A DNA stretch of 64,000 bases from Verrucomicrobiota bacterium (GTDB lineage: Bacteria > Verrucomicrobiota > Verrucomicrobiia > Verrucomicrobiales > Akkermansiaceae). Both the position numbers and the translations under genes were made by a program. The stretch covers positions 27,763 to 91,762 of the forward strand of contig JAPLUI010000321.1 in the NCBI GenBank assembly GCA_026397725.1, in the 5' to 3' direction. The number at the start of each line of letters is the position of its first letter. Position 1 is the stretch's first letter. Under the pieces are notes generated by a model that searched no databases, was not told the origin of the DNA, and saw only the letters and a program-made list of their open reading frames with translations. Shown here piece after piece: positions 1 to 8,401 of the stretch.

Positions 1-1151
1 TGGCCGTCGGAGAAGGTGATGGAGGCGGGGCCGTCCCAGGGCTCCATCAGGCAGGCGTGGAATTCATAGAACGCGCGCTTGTCATCATCCATCAGGGTGT
101 GGCGTTCCCAGGGCTCGGGAATCATCATCATCATCGCATGGGCCAGGTCGTAGCCGCCGTAGTGCAGGAACTCCAGCGCGTTGTCAAAGCGGGCGGAGTC
201 CGAGCCGTCTTCGTCGATGACCGGGAAGAGTTGCTCGATGGGCACGCCGAAAATGTCGCTGGTGCAAAGCGCCTCGCGGGCTTTCATGAAGTTGGCATTG
301 CCGCGGACCGTGTTGATCTCACCGTTGTGGGCGATGAAGCGGTTGGGATGGGCACGCGACCAACTGGGGAAGGTGTTGGTGGAAAAGCGCGTGTGCAGCA
401 GCGCCAGCGCGGACTCGAAGTCCGGATCGTGCAAATCATAGAAGTAATCCGACAACTGGCAGGCGGTGAGCATGCCCTTGTAGATCATCGTCCTGGCGGA
501 GAGGCCGGTGACGTAGTAATAATTCGCGCCGGGAAAGGTGTTGCCGCGGTTGCCATGGACGTCGCTGAATTTGTTAGGGACGTCGTTGGTGCGGATCGCG
601 TGTGCCACCCGTTTGCGGATGACGTAGAGGATGCGCTCGAACTCCATCGGATCGGTGATCTCGGGGCTGCGTTTCAGGAACACCTGCTTGATGACCGGTT
701 CGTAGCGGCCGGAGGTCCGGCCGAGGATTTCGCTGCGGACCGGCACCGTGCGCCAGCCGAGGAACTTCTGCCCTTCATCCCGGATGACGTGCTCGAACAA
801 CTGCATGGCGGCCTCGCGCACGCTCGGTTCCGGCGAGAGGAAAACCAGGCCGGCGGCGTATTCGCCCTCCGGTGGCAGTTGGATGCGTTGCTTGGACAAT
901 TCCTTGCGCAGGAACTTGTCCGGCATCTGGACGAAAATGCCCGCGCCATCGCCGGTGGCCGGGTCGGCGCCGCTGGCCCCGCGATGGTCCATGTGGCTGT
1001 TCATCAGCAGGGTTTTCTCGATGATGTCGTGGGAGCGCTGGCCTTTCAGGTGCGCGATGAAACCGACACCGCAGCCGTCTTTTTCCTGCGACGGATGCCA
1101 AAGACCCTGCGCTTCAGGCCAGCCGTGGGGTGGGTTGTGCGGATCGGACAT
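1..1151 (-). CDS. gltB: Glutamate synthase (GOGAT) large subunit, N-terminal part
   Basis: The reading frame is open from an ATG at 1151 to the window edge, so about 383 N-terminal residues are present and the 3' part lies outside. It starts MSDPHNPPHGW and reaches KDGCGVGFIAHLKG; Cys27 is the expected N-terminal nucleophile of a class II (Ntn) glutamine amidotransferase, exposed after removal of a 26-residue propeptide. Further family motifs are MDHRGASGADPATGDGAG and RFIAHNGEINTVRGN. The enzyme moves the amide of glutamine to 2-oxoglutarate, giving two glutamates. The large synthase and FMN domains are not visible. Recognition of the amidotransferase domain is secure; NADPH versus ferredoxin type cannot be decided here. 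Confidence 0.93.
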   Translation of the reverse strand, partial: MSDPHNPPHGWPEAQGLWHPSQEKDGCGVGFIAHLKGQRSHDIIEKTLLMNSHMDHRGASGADPATGDGAGIFVQMPDKFLRKELSKQRIQLPPEGEYAAGLVFLSPEPSVREAAMQLFEHVIRDEGQKFLGWRTVPVRSEILGRTSGRYEPVIKQVFLKRSPEITDPMEFERILYVIRKRVAHAIRTNDVPNKFSDVHGNRGNTFPGANYYYVTGLSARTMIYKGMLTACQLSDYFYDLHDPDFESALALLHTRFSTNTFPSWSRAHPNRFIAHNGEINTVRGNANFMKAREALCTSDIFGVPIEQLFPVIDEDGSDSARFDNALEFLHYGGYDLAHAMMMMIPEPWERHTLMDDDKRAFYEFHACLMEPWDGPASITFSDG

Positions 1152-1643
1152 GAGGGCTCGGTGGATGGGAGGGGTGGCGATGGAGACGTAACTCAAACGG
1201 CCGGCAGTGGAGCGGCACGGCGGAACATAACTGGCATTTCTCATGGGGCAAGCGGATTATCATGCAGTGGCTTCTCATTCGGCGGAACACGGATTTTTCG
1301 AGAGGTCGCAAGGGATTCCGCGATTCATGCCACGGTGCCCGGGCGGGACGGCCAGCCCGTTGCACGTTGCCAGCAAGTCGGATGGTTGGCCACCTCGACG
1401 CTGGAACAAGCAGAATTCGTGCCATTGGACGTTGCGCAGATTCCTGCGCTTCCGGATTGCCCGGTGCCCCCTTGCAGATCCCGGCGTGCGGGATGCCCGC
1501 ACCGGGCTCCTCGGGAAAGCACGCACCCGGCGCCGACACAAAGTGCCAGTAACCGGTTCCCTTTGCCAGCAGGGCGCTTGACACCGTGTTCGGGATCATT
1601 CTTATCCCCTCAAATTGCGCGGTTCGGTATCGGCGAGGTTCGC
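1152..1643. other. Intergenic stretch without a recognisable gene
   Basis: About 490 bases upstream of gltB. Open frames exist on both strands but their peptides resemble no family I know and are rich in Arg and Pro, as expected of GC-rich antisense frames. It should hold the gltB promoter, but I could not pick a convincing -35/-10 pair. Confidence 0.4.
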
Positions 1644-1889
1644 GTGAATGCAGCCTTCATCGAAGACATCCTGAAAAAGATCCTCGAAAAATTCCCTCCC
1701 GACACGCCAATCACCATGACCTTCCACAAGGCGCACTTCAGTTCCGGCCACGATCTCAAGGACTTCGCCTTCTTGGTAGCCTTTGTCTCAATCGGGCCTC
1801 ACCCGATCCCTGCGGCGGCGGCTTTGGCCGCCTTGACGGCCTTTATCGCGGCGCGGATCTGGCGTCGAGTCACCCTTCCCTTCCCATAA
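1644..1889 (+). CDS. Small hypothetical protein (81 aa)
   Basis: GTG start preceded by a GAGG about six bases upstream. The frame uses G/C strongly at third codon positions, unlike the flanking DNA, which supports coding. The N-terminal half is charged (DILKKILEKFPPD); the C-terminal half is hydrophobic (about residues 44-72, rich in Ala, Phe and Ile) and may be one membrane segment ending in Arg residues. I recognise no family. It could also be a remnant of a longer gene, since the region downstream is full of gene fragments. Confidence 0.4.
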   Translation: MNAAFIEDILKKILEKFPPDTPITMTFHKAHFSSGHDLKDFAFLVAFVSIGPHPIPAAAALAALTAFIAARIWRRVTLPFP

Positions 1890-2025
1890 TTATGTTCCAA
1901 GACTTGAGTTATTTTCCTGTGGCGAAAACCAGCACAGCCGTAGCGACGTTGTCAAACGGACAATTGATGAAAACGCGCGCAAATGGGGTCTTGGCAATTC
2001 AATCAACAAGCCTTATGTTTTCGCC

Positions 2026-2256
2026 ATGACCGCGACCGAAAAAGAGGCGCTCCGCACGCACGTCGTCTGCTGGGAACGCGCTGCGCCGCTGCTCCAACAA
2101 GTCCGGGATGCGGACATCCGGGCGGCGGACACGGCACAGTCCATGAGGATTTTCTCGGGAAGCGCGACGTGGGCGGTGACTCACCGCCCGGCAGCTCCTA
2201 CTTCGGGACTGGTGGAGCAACAGCGTTGGTTCATTAAACTGCGCCACTGCCAATGA
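2026..2256 (+). CDS. Small helical protein paired with nucleotidyltransferase
   Basis: A 76-aa protein starting MTATEKEALRTHVVCWERA, probably largely alpha-helical. Its stop overlaps the start of the next gene in an ATGA, so the two are translationally coupled. Its likely job is that of a partner, possibly an antitoxin, of the downstream nucleotidyltransferase; this rests on arrangement only. The C-terminal SGLVEQQRWFIKLR may form an amphipathic helix. Confidence 0.65.
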   Translation: MTATEKEALRTHVVCWERAAPLLQQVRDADIRAADTAQSMRIFSGSATWAVTHRPAAPTSGLVEQQRWFIKLRHCQ

Positions 2257-2834
2257 ACGAATTGACATCCCTGGCATTGGAACTTCAATCGTTCTGCGAG
2301 CAACGAAACTGGCGGTTTTGTCTGATCGGCGGCCTGGCAGTCCAACATTGGGGCGAACCGCGATTCACCAAAGACGTCGATATGACCCTGCTCACGGGCT
2401 TCGGCAACGAGGAGCCGTTCATTGCCGAATGGCTTGCAAGCTATGAATCCCGCGTGCCTGATCCCGCGAGCTTCGCGCTGTGCAATCGAGTGCTCTTGTT
2501 GCGTTCCTCCGCCGGCATCGGCATTGACATCGCCCTCGGCGCACTACCCTTCGAGGAAAGTGCGGTCGCCCATGCCAAGCGGATCGAGCTGGAGCCAGGT
2601 GCTTATCTCAGGATCTGCACCGCGGAAGATCTGATCGTCATGAAAGCGTTCGCGGATCGCCCGCAGGATCGCATCGACCTGCGTGGCATCCTCGTCCGCC
2701 AAGGTACCGGAAACCTCGATTGGAAGCACATTTGGGAACACCTCACACCGTTGGCGGAGGTGAAAGAGTCTCCCGAAATCCTCAGCCATCTCAAAGGGTT
2801 GCTCACTGCGGTGCGGGAGAGCGAATGCTCCTGA
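2253..2834 (+). CDS. AbiEii-like nucleotidyltransferase
   Basis: 193 aa. The N-terminal FCLIGGLAVQHWGEPRFTKD followed by VDMTL matches the nucleotidyltransferase core: a GG motif, then D-x-D-like acidic residues for metal and NTP binding, then IDIALG as the third acidic strand. Such proteins belong to the AbiEii/AbiGii toxin and minor nucleotidyltransferase families and often occur with a small helper encoded just upstream, as here. Substrate unknown (tRNA or protein nucleotidylation are possibilities). The gene ends inside the start of a broken helicase fragment, consistent with a defence-island remnant. Confidence 0.75.
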   Translation: MNELTSLALELQSFCEQRNWRFCLIGGLAVQHWGEPRFTKDVDMTLLTGFGNEEPFIAEWLASYESRVPDPASFALCNRVLLLRSSAGIGIDIALGALPFEESAVAHAKRIELEPGAYLRICTAEDLIVMKAFADRPQDRIDLRGILVRQGTGNLDWKHIWEHLTPLAEVKESPEILSHLKGLLTAVRESECS

Positions 2835-3259
2835 TAGATCGGGTGTCAGCCAAGCAATTTTGTCCGATGATCTGCCGCTTTTCCTCCCGCCGCCAACGGC
2901 TCGACCATGCGTTTCTCGCGGAAACGCTGTGGAACGCGAAGTCCTACGACCGCATCGCCGGGTATTTCCGCAGCTCGATCTTCGAATGGGTGGGCGAGGA
3001 GATTGCGGCCATCCCGAAAGTGCGGATCGTCTGCAACAGCGAGCTGGACGCGGCGGATGTGATCGTTTCCAAGCATGTGCGGGAAACCGCCCTCACGTTC
3101 CAATGGCAGGTCGAACTGAAGGATCGCCTCGGCATTCCCAGCGCCGTCTGGTCATCGAATGAAAAGGTTTGGGTGGACCCGAACGGCCACATGATAATGA
3201 CCCGTGGGGCGGAAGGCATCGCACGCTGCTCGTTCCGGATCGCCATCGTTTCCACCGGG
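2825..3259 (+). pseudogene. 5' fragment of PLD-domain helicase
   Basis: From ATG 2825 the product reads RRQRLDHAFLAETLWNAK, then YDRIAGYFRSSIFEWVGEE and VRIVCNSELDAADV. This is the beginning of large anti-phage or restriction-associated proteins with a phospholipase D-like N-terminal domain fused to an SNF2/DEAD helicase. Family similarity fades after about residue 100 and no HKD motif or helicase motif follows, so roughly 90% of the gene is missing. It overlaps the nucleotidyltransferase stop by ten bases. Probably nonfunctional. Confidence 0.6.
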
Positions 3260-3283
3260 CTCATGAATCACCGGTTCACATGG

Positions 3284-3439
3284 TCAGTCCGCCTTCGCTT
3301 TTCCCTTCGTCCATGCAGGCACCCGCAAGTCTTTCACGGGTGCGTCCGGAGGGATGAACGGCTTGAGATCGATGATGGGCGTGCCGGCAAACGCGTCAAT
3401 ATCGTCCAGGGTGACCAGGTTGTTTTCCACCGCCAGCAC
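3284..3439 (-). pseudogene. C-terminal fragment of TrmO (TsaA-like methyltransferase)
   Basis: The minus strand encodes VLAVENNLVTLDDIDAFAGT followed by PIIDLKPFIPPD, the conserved tail of TrmO, the SAM-dependent tRNA t6A37 N6-methyltransferase, and ends at a TGA (3284-3286). A TAA lies in frame directly before the first recognisable residue, so only about 51 codons survive. It sits back to back with unrelated plus-strand genes and must be a relic of rearrangement. Confidence 0.55.
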
Positions 3440-3485
3440 TTACGGATTGACTCGCCGACCGCTGCCGGCCAGACTGCACGCCAAC

Positions 3486-4226
3486 ATGAAACGCATTCTT
3501 CCGCTTGTTGTGGCCGCCGCAGGGCTGGCCCATGCCGAAATCGCCGTCACCGTGGGTGAGGTCAGTGACAAACGCACCACCGGGGTATTCTTTGCCGGGC
3601 TTGAAATCAAGTTGTTGCTGTCCGGGACGGAACTTGCCGACGTCAAGGGCCTGCGAGTGAAAGTGGCCAGCGCCAGCGACAATACCGGCAGTGATCTCGT
3701 CGAGGAAAAGAAGCGGATGGCGTTTGCTGACGACTTCAAGCCGCTGAAGGAACCGTTCGGTCCGGGCGCGAACAAAAAGGGCACCTATGAAGTGGAAATC
3801 CTGCTGGCCAATCCCGAGCGCGCGGCCAAATCCGTGAAACTCGCCGGCGTGCTGGAACTCATGTCGCCCAAGGCCGATCCGGCGAGCGTTGTCACCGCCG
3901 CCCTCGCGAAGGATGCCGGCAAGCCGCTGGACGATCCCGCGATCAAGACCGCCGGGGTGGAGATCACGTTCAAAGCGCCTAAGAGCAAGGAACTCAGCTA
4001 CAAAATCAAGGATCCGAAAAACAAGGTGGCTGCGGTCGAGTTTTGCGACGCGAGCGGCAAGCCGGTCAAGACCAACGGCGGGGGCTCCATGGGCTTTGCC
4101 GGCAGCAAGGATGTCACGGTCAATGTTTCCAACCTGCCGGATGGCGTGGTGGCGAAAATCTATCTGCTCACCGAGAAGTCCGTGGTGCTCGTGCCCTTCA
4201 AGATGGATGCCATCAAGCTGCCCTGA
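3486..4226 (+). CDS. Secreted hypothetical protein (246 aa)
   Basis: Start chosen at ATG 3486 because it gives a good Sec signal peptide: MKRILPLVVAAAGLAHA, with predicted cleavage before EIAVTVG. The mature part looks like beta-sandwich domains with regularly spaced Lys/Val/Asp strands, and repeated phrases such as LADVKGLRVKVASAS and KELSYKIKDPKNKVAAVEF. No enzyme motif is visible. It is intact although flanked by gene fragments, and a strong hairpin repeat follows its stop. Periplasmic or extracellular location is inferred. Confidence 0.7.
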   Translation: MKRILPLVVAAAGLAHAEIAVTVGEVSDKRTTGVFFAGLEIKLLLSGTELADVKGLRVKVASASDNTGSDLVEEKKRMAFADDFKPLKEPFGPGANKKGTYEVEILLANPERAAKSVKLAGVLELMSPKADPASVVTAALAKDAGKPLDDPAIKTAGVEITFKAPKSKELSYKIKDPKNKVAAVEFCDASGKPVKTNGGGSMGFAGSKDVTVNVSNLPDGVVAKIYLLTEKSVVLVPFKMDAIKLP

Positions 4227-4253
4227 GGGATGGCGGCGTTCTGCGAGCGCCGT

Positions 4254-4312
4254 TGGCGGATGGGACTTATGGGACTTATTCATCCCATGCGTCCCATGCG
4301 TCCCATCCGCCA
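4254..4312. repeat. Inverted repeat with GGGAC/GTCCC units
   Basis: Arms TGGCGGATGGGAC and GTCCCATCCGCCA are perfect reverse complements; the inner units TTATGGGAC and GTCCCATGC continue the pairing around a short centre. The element lies between the stop of the secreted-protein gene and a methyltransferase fragment, and may act as a terminator or be a dispersed repeat. GTCCC/GGGAC words also recur in the 3' end of the DUF4062 gene near 19.9-20.1 kb. Confidence 0.75.
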
Positions 4313-4335
4313 GCGACGGTCACAGACCGCCGCTT

Positions 4336-5757
4336 CAAAGAATCATCGACGACCTCTTCTCCAACAAGGCCACCCGCAAGGAAATCCAGCCCGCCACCCG
4401 TGCCGCAATCATCGACGCCATCGGCCGCGTGAAAATCCTCGACCCCGCCTGCGGCTCCGGGGCCTTCCCCATGGGCGCGCTCCACCGCCTCGTTGATCTC
4501 CTGCAAAAACTCGATCCAGCAAACGAACGCTGGCGCGAAGTCCAGCGCCAACGCGCCACCGCCGAGACCGAGGTGGCATTCAAATCCGGCGACCGCGAAT
4601 CCCGCGAGCAGCGTCTCAAGGAAATCAACGACACCTTCGAGTTCAATTCCTCCGACTATGGGCGCAAGCTCTACCTGATAGAGAACGCCATCTACGGCGT
4701 GGACATCCAGCCCGTGGCCGTCCAGATCGCCAAGTTCCGCTTCTTCATCGCCCTCGTCGTGGACCAGCGCGTCCGCCCGCAGGAAAGCAACCTCGGCGTC
4801 CGCCCGCTGCCCAACCTCGAAACCCGCCTTGTCGCCGCCGATACACTTATTCCAATCCCGCGCCCGCAGCTCAAACAGGCCAGCCTGTTCGGGGACGATG
4901 CCTCCGCCCATAAGGAGGTTGAGAAACTCAAACAACGCCTAACCGCCGTCAGCCACGAGCACTTCAATGCCCGCGATCCACGCCAGAAGCGCGTCTGCCG
5001 CGAGCAAGACCAATCCATCCGCGCCGAACTGAGCGCCGTGCTCAAACAAACCGGCATGGACGCCCCCGCCGCCGCCAAACTCGCCGCCTGGGATCCCTAC
5101 GATCAAAACGACTTCGCTCCCTTCTTCGACTCGGAATGGATGTGCGGCCTTCCTATCGGCAAGGTTTCCGCCGACAGCCCGGCCACCCCTGCCACCCTGC
5201 GCGGCAACCTCGGCCTCATCAATGAGACCAGCGGCCAGACAGAGCTAACGGAATCTGCTGCAAAGGTAGTGGATAGCGGATTTGATGTGGTGATAGGAAA
5301 TCCGCCGTACATCCGCATTCAAACGCTCAAGCAGAAGGATCCCGGAATTGTCGCCTTTTACAAAGACCACTATGCAAGCGCGGCCAAAGGGAACTACGAC
5401 ATCTACGTCGTCTTCATCGAAGCCGGATTGAACCTGCTCAAGTCCGACGGCCATCTCGCCTATATCTGCCCGCATAGATTCTTCAACGCCCAGTATGGCG
5501 AACCAATCAGAAAGGTGATTGCCGATGGACAGCATCTTCGACATGTGGTTCACTTTGGAGACCAGCAGGTGTTTCCAGGCGCGAGTATCTACACCTGCCT
5601 CCTTTTCCTGGAGAATGGTGGGACACCCGAGTGCCGTTTCGTGAAAGTGACCGACATTGCTGCATGGAAACGAACTCTCGCTGGAATCGATGGAAAGTTT
5701 CTGGCAGGCGAGGACCCGCATTTGGCACCAGTAACAGGCCCCGTGCTGATTGCGATG
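4336..5757 (+). pseudogene. Truncated N6-adenine DNA methyltransferase (Eco57I/PglX-like)
   Basis: The frame shows methyltransferase motif I, KILDPACGSGAFPMGALHRL, a second conserved block YLIENAIYGVDIQPVAVQIA, and catalytic motif IV, VVIGNPPYIRIQ, followed by FIEAGLNLLKSDGHLAYICP. These define class I gamma N6-adenine methyltransferases of type IIG restriction, DISARM and BREX systems. No proper start or N-terminal domain is present, and similarity ends near 5757, where unrelated sequence runs into the tail-to-tail helicase gene. With the PLD/helicase fragment at 2.8 kb it suggests a decayed restriction or defence cassette. The 780-codon open frame covering it is a chance extension at both ends. 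Confidence 0.75.
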
Positions 5758-5796
5758 GGGCGGGACACCGGCGCACCCCACCGGGCTGCGCACGGG

Positions 5797-8388
5797 TCAT
5801 CTGGCGGCGAGGGTTTCCAGCAGGAGGACGGGAGTGCGGGTGATGTTGGATTTTGCGACGTCGAGGGTGAGGAAGATGGCCCAGTCGTTGAGGTCATCGG
5901 GATCGACGAGGGTTTGTTCGATGGCGAGGTGTTGGTGCGGGTCGGCGGGAGGCGGGAGCGCGGGGAGATGGGTGTGGCGGGCGTTGCGGGCCTCGGGATC
6001 GAGCCGGATGAAATGGCGGGCGTCGTGATAGGCATCGAGCAGCTTGAGCAGGCGCTCGTTGGACCAGGGCTTGCCGGCGGAATCGGCGGGTTCTATCAAG
6101 CCGAGCGCGGTTTCGGTTTGGTAGCGGGACAGCGCGGTGACCAGGGTGAGGAGGTGGTTGCGCAAGTGCCGGGTGAAGCTGGCGCGGTCGCGGGTGAACG
6201 GGGGCGTGGGACGCTGGGATTTGAAATCTGAGATTTCAGATTTGAGATTTGAGATTTGAGATTCGAGATCCGGGACTTGAGATTCGAGGGCGAGGCTCTG
6301 CCATTCGTCGAGCATGCTGGAGTCGGTGTGGCGGACGATGAGTTCGAGAAAGGCTTCGGCTTCGTGGACGGGTTCGGTCTTGGCGGCGTCGGGGACGGTT
6401 TGGGAGAGGACTTTGAAAACCTCGTTGAGGTGACGCAGCAGGACCGCTTCGGCGCGTTCGAGTTTGTAGGTCTTGATATAGTCCTCGAACGACTGGAAGT
6501 TCTCGAGCATTTCGCGGGCGATCGATTTCGGCCGGACGTTCTCGCTGCCGAGATAGGGGTGGCGGAGTCTGAAGGCGTTGAAGGTGGTGTAGATGAAGTC
6601 CTTGCCGGGCTTGGGCCATTCGACTTCCTCGAGCCGGGCAATCCGCGCGTCAAACTCGACACCTTCGTCCTTGAGCCGGGCCATCAACTCGGACTTGATG
6701 GCATCGACCTGTTTGCGCAGCACAATGTCCGGGTTTTCCAGGATCGCCTCTATCAGCGAGATCAGATTGAGGGCGTAATCGTCAGCGGCGGGATCGAGTT
6801 GCGGGATCGCATCCAACAACCACAGGCTCAGCGCGTGGTTGATGGAAAAATCCTCGGGCAGCGCGACGTCAACGACGACCTTGTTAGGGCCGGTGCGGGC
6901 GGCGACCGGAAGGATATGGAGGATTTTCGCGCCGACGAGACCGCGGAAGAGTTGGAAGGCGTGTTTGGTCAGCTCGCGGCGTTTGGCGGGCGGCTCGTGG
7001 CAACGCTGGATGAGGTCCTTGAGCGCGGCGCAGCCGTCCTCGGTGGTGCGGGACAACACGTTGAGCAGCGTGTGGTGGGCGATGGAAAAGCTGGAGGCGA
7101 GCGCTTCGGGCGGCGCGGCGCGGAGTTTGTCGAAGGTGGTTTCGTCCCAATGGACGTAGCCGTGTTCCGGGGGCTTGCGTTTGACGAGGCTCCGTTTCTT
7201 GTTAGGATTGCCGGCGGCCTTGGCTTCGAGCTTGAGGTTCTCGATGACGTGTTCGGGAGCCTGGGCGACGACGTAGCCGACAGTGTCGAAGCCGCGGCGG
7301 CCGGCGCGGCCGCAGATTTGGCGGAAGTCGCGCGCACTGAGGGTCTTGGTGCCGCGACCATCGTATTTGCACAACGCGGTGAACATCACCGTGCGGATCG
7401 GCACATTGACCCCCACGCCTAACGTGTCGGTGCCACAGACGACCTTGAGCAGGCCGGCACCGGTGAGTTTCTCGATGAGCAGGCGGTACTTCGGGAGCAG
7501 GCCGGCGTGGTGGATGCCGATGCCGTGGCGCAGGATCTTGGCGAGTTCGCGGCCATAGGGACTGCGGAAATCGGCATCGTGGAGGGCACGGGCGATGGCC
7601 GCCTTTTCGTCCTTGCTGCAGAAGTTGGTCGAGAGCAAATCGCGGGCAGTGTCGGCGCAGGAGTTCTGGGTGAAGTGAACCAGATAGATCGGGGCGCGGT
7701 TGGCCTCCACGAGTTCGGCGACCTTCTCCTGCAGCAGGGTGGTGGAGTAGGAGAATTCGAGCGGGACCGGGCGTTGGTCCGACTGGACGAGGGCGCACGG
7801 CACGCTTGTGAGGGAACTGAGTTGTTTGGCAAAGAACGAGGAATCGCCGAGGGTGGCGGACATCAGCAGGAAGCGGGCACGGGGCAGGGTGAGCAGCGGG
7901 ATCTGCCAGGCGGCGCCGCGCGAGTGATCGGCGTAGTAGTGGAACTCGTCCATGATGACGTCATCAACCTTCGCGGCGGCCCCCTCGCGGAGGGCCATGT
8001 TGGCGAGGATCTCCGCAGTGCAACAGATGACCGGTGCGGCGTAGTTGACCGTGGCATCGCCGGTGATCATGCCGACGTGCTGCGGGCCAAAGATGCGGCA
8101 CAGCGCGAGGAATTTCTCGTTGGCGAGGGCTTTGATCGGGACGGTGTAAAACGAGCGCCGGCCTTGGCAGAGGGATTTGAACTGCAGCGCCAGCGCCACC
8201 AGCGTCTTGCCAGAGCCGGTGGGAGTGTCGAGAATGACGTTCTTGTCCTGGAAAACCTCCAGGATGGCCTCCTCCTGATGCGCGTAGGGCTCGATGCCGG
8301 CAGCGCTCAGGTACTCGAGGAAGGCATTGAGGATGTCATCCGTCGAAGCCCCGGGCGGGAGGGTGGCGGGGTCGAGGGGAAAGGGCAT
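5797..8388 (-). CDS. Ski2-like DEAD/DEAH-box helicase
   Basis: 863 aa from ATG 8388, just after the stop of the upstream transporter gene. Motifs in order: Walker A TPTGSGKT, motif Ia YTVPIKALANEKF, motif II DEFH (in DDVIMDEFHYY), motif III SATLGD, GIGIHHAGLLPKYR, and motif VI QICGRAGRRGFD. Together they mark a superfamily 2 helicase close to the Ski2/Mtr4 group, with a long C-terminal region as in bacterial members. Probable role: ATP-driven RNA (or DNA) unwinding. Odd: a Leu/Ser/Asn/Lys-rich stretch (SQISNLKSEISDFKSQ) is encoded by a tandem repeat that looks intergenic in origin. Confidence 0.88.
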   Translation of the reverse strand: MPFPLDPATLPPGASTDDILNAFLEYLSAAGIEPYAHQEEAILEVFQDKNVILDTPTGSGKTLVALALQFKSLCQGRRSFYTVPIKALANEKFLALCRIFGPQHVGMITGDATVNYAAPVICCTAEILANMALREGAAAKVDDVIMDEFHYYADHSRGAAWQIPLLTLPRARFLLMSATLGDSSFFAKQLSSLTSVPCALVQSDQRPVPLEFSYSTTLLQEKVAELVEANRAPIYLVHFTQNSCADTARDLLSTNFCSKDEKAAIARALHDADFRSPYGRELAKILRHGIGIHHAGLLPKYRLLIEKLTGAGLLKVVCGTDTLGVGVNVPIRTVMFTALCKYDGRGTKTLSARDFRQICGRAGRRGFDTVGYVVAQAPEHVIENLKLEAKAAGNPNKKRSLVKRKPPEHGYVHWDETTFDKLRAAPPEALASSFSIAHHTLLNVLSRTTEDGCAALKDLIQRCHEPPAKRRELTKHAFQLFRGLVGAKILHILPVAARTGPNKVVVDVALPEDFSINHALSLWLLDAIPQLDPAADDYALNLISLIEAILENPDIVLRKQVDAIKSELMARLKDEGVEFDARIARLEEVEWPKPGKDFIYTTFNAFRLRHPYLGSENVRPKSIAREMLENFQSFEDYIKTYKLERAEAVLLRHLNEVFKVLSQTVPDAAKTEPVHEAEAFLELIVRHTDSSMLDEWQSLALESQVPDLESQISNLKSEISDFKSQRPTPPFTRDRASFTRHLRNHLLTLVTALSRYQTETALGLIEPADSAGKPWSNERLLKLLDAYHDARHFIRLDPEARNARHTHLPALPPPADPHQHLAIEQTLVDPDDLNDWAIFLTLDVAKSNITRTPVLLLETLAAR
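6216..6290. repeat. AT-rich GAGATTT tandem repeat inside the helicase gene
   Basis: Consecutive copies of the 8-mer TTGAGATT and variants, with a small palindrome GAAATCTGAGATTTC. It is far more A/T-rich than the surrounding coding DNA and is read in frame as about 25 residues with a repeating (N/D)LKSQIS pattern. Its length keeps the helicase frame open. Confidence 0.8.
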
Positions 8389-8401
8389 GGGTGGGGTGGG
8401 C

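Noticed and set aside
57..1889. 610-codon plus-strand open frame
   Set aside because: Most of it is antisense to gltB; only the last 81 codons (1644-1889) have independent coding signs.
3889..6231. 780-codon open frame apparently fusing several regions
   Set aside because: Only 4336-5757 shows methyltransferase homology; the ends read antisense to the helicase and out of frame with the secreted gene.
5797..8388. Helicase as a BREX brxHI component
   Set aside because: It is a Ski2-type protein, 6 kb beyond brxL, separated by unrelated genes on both strands.
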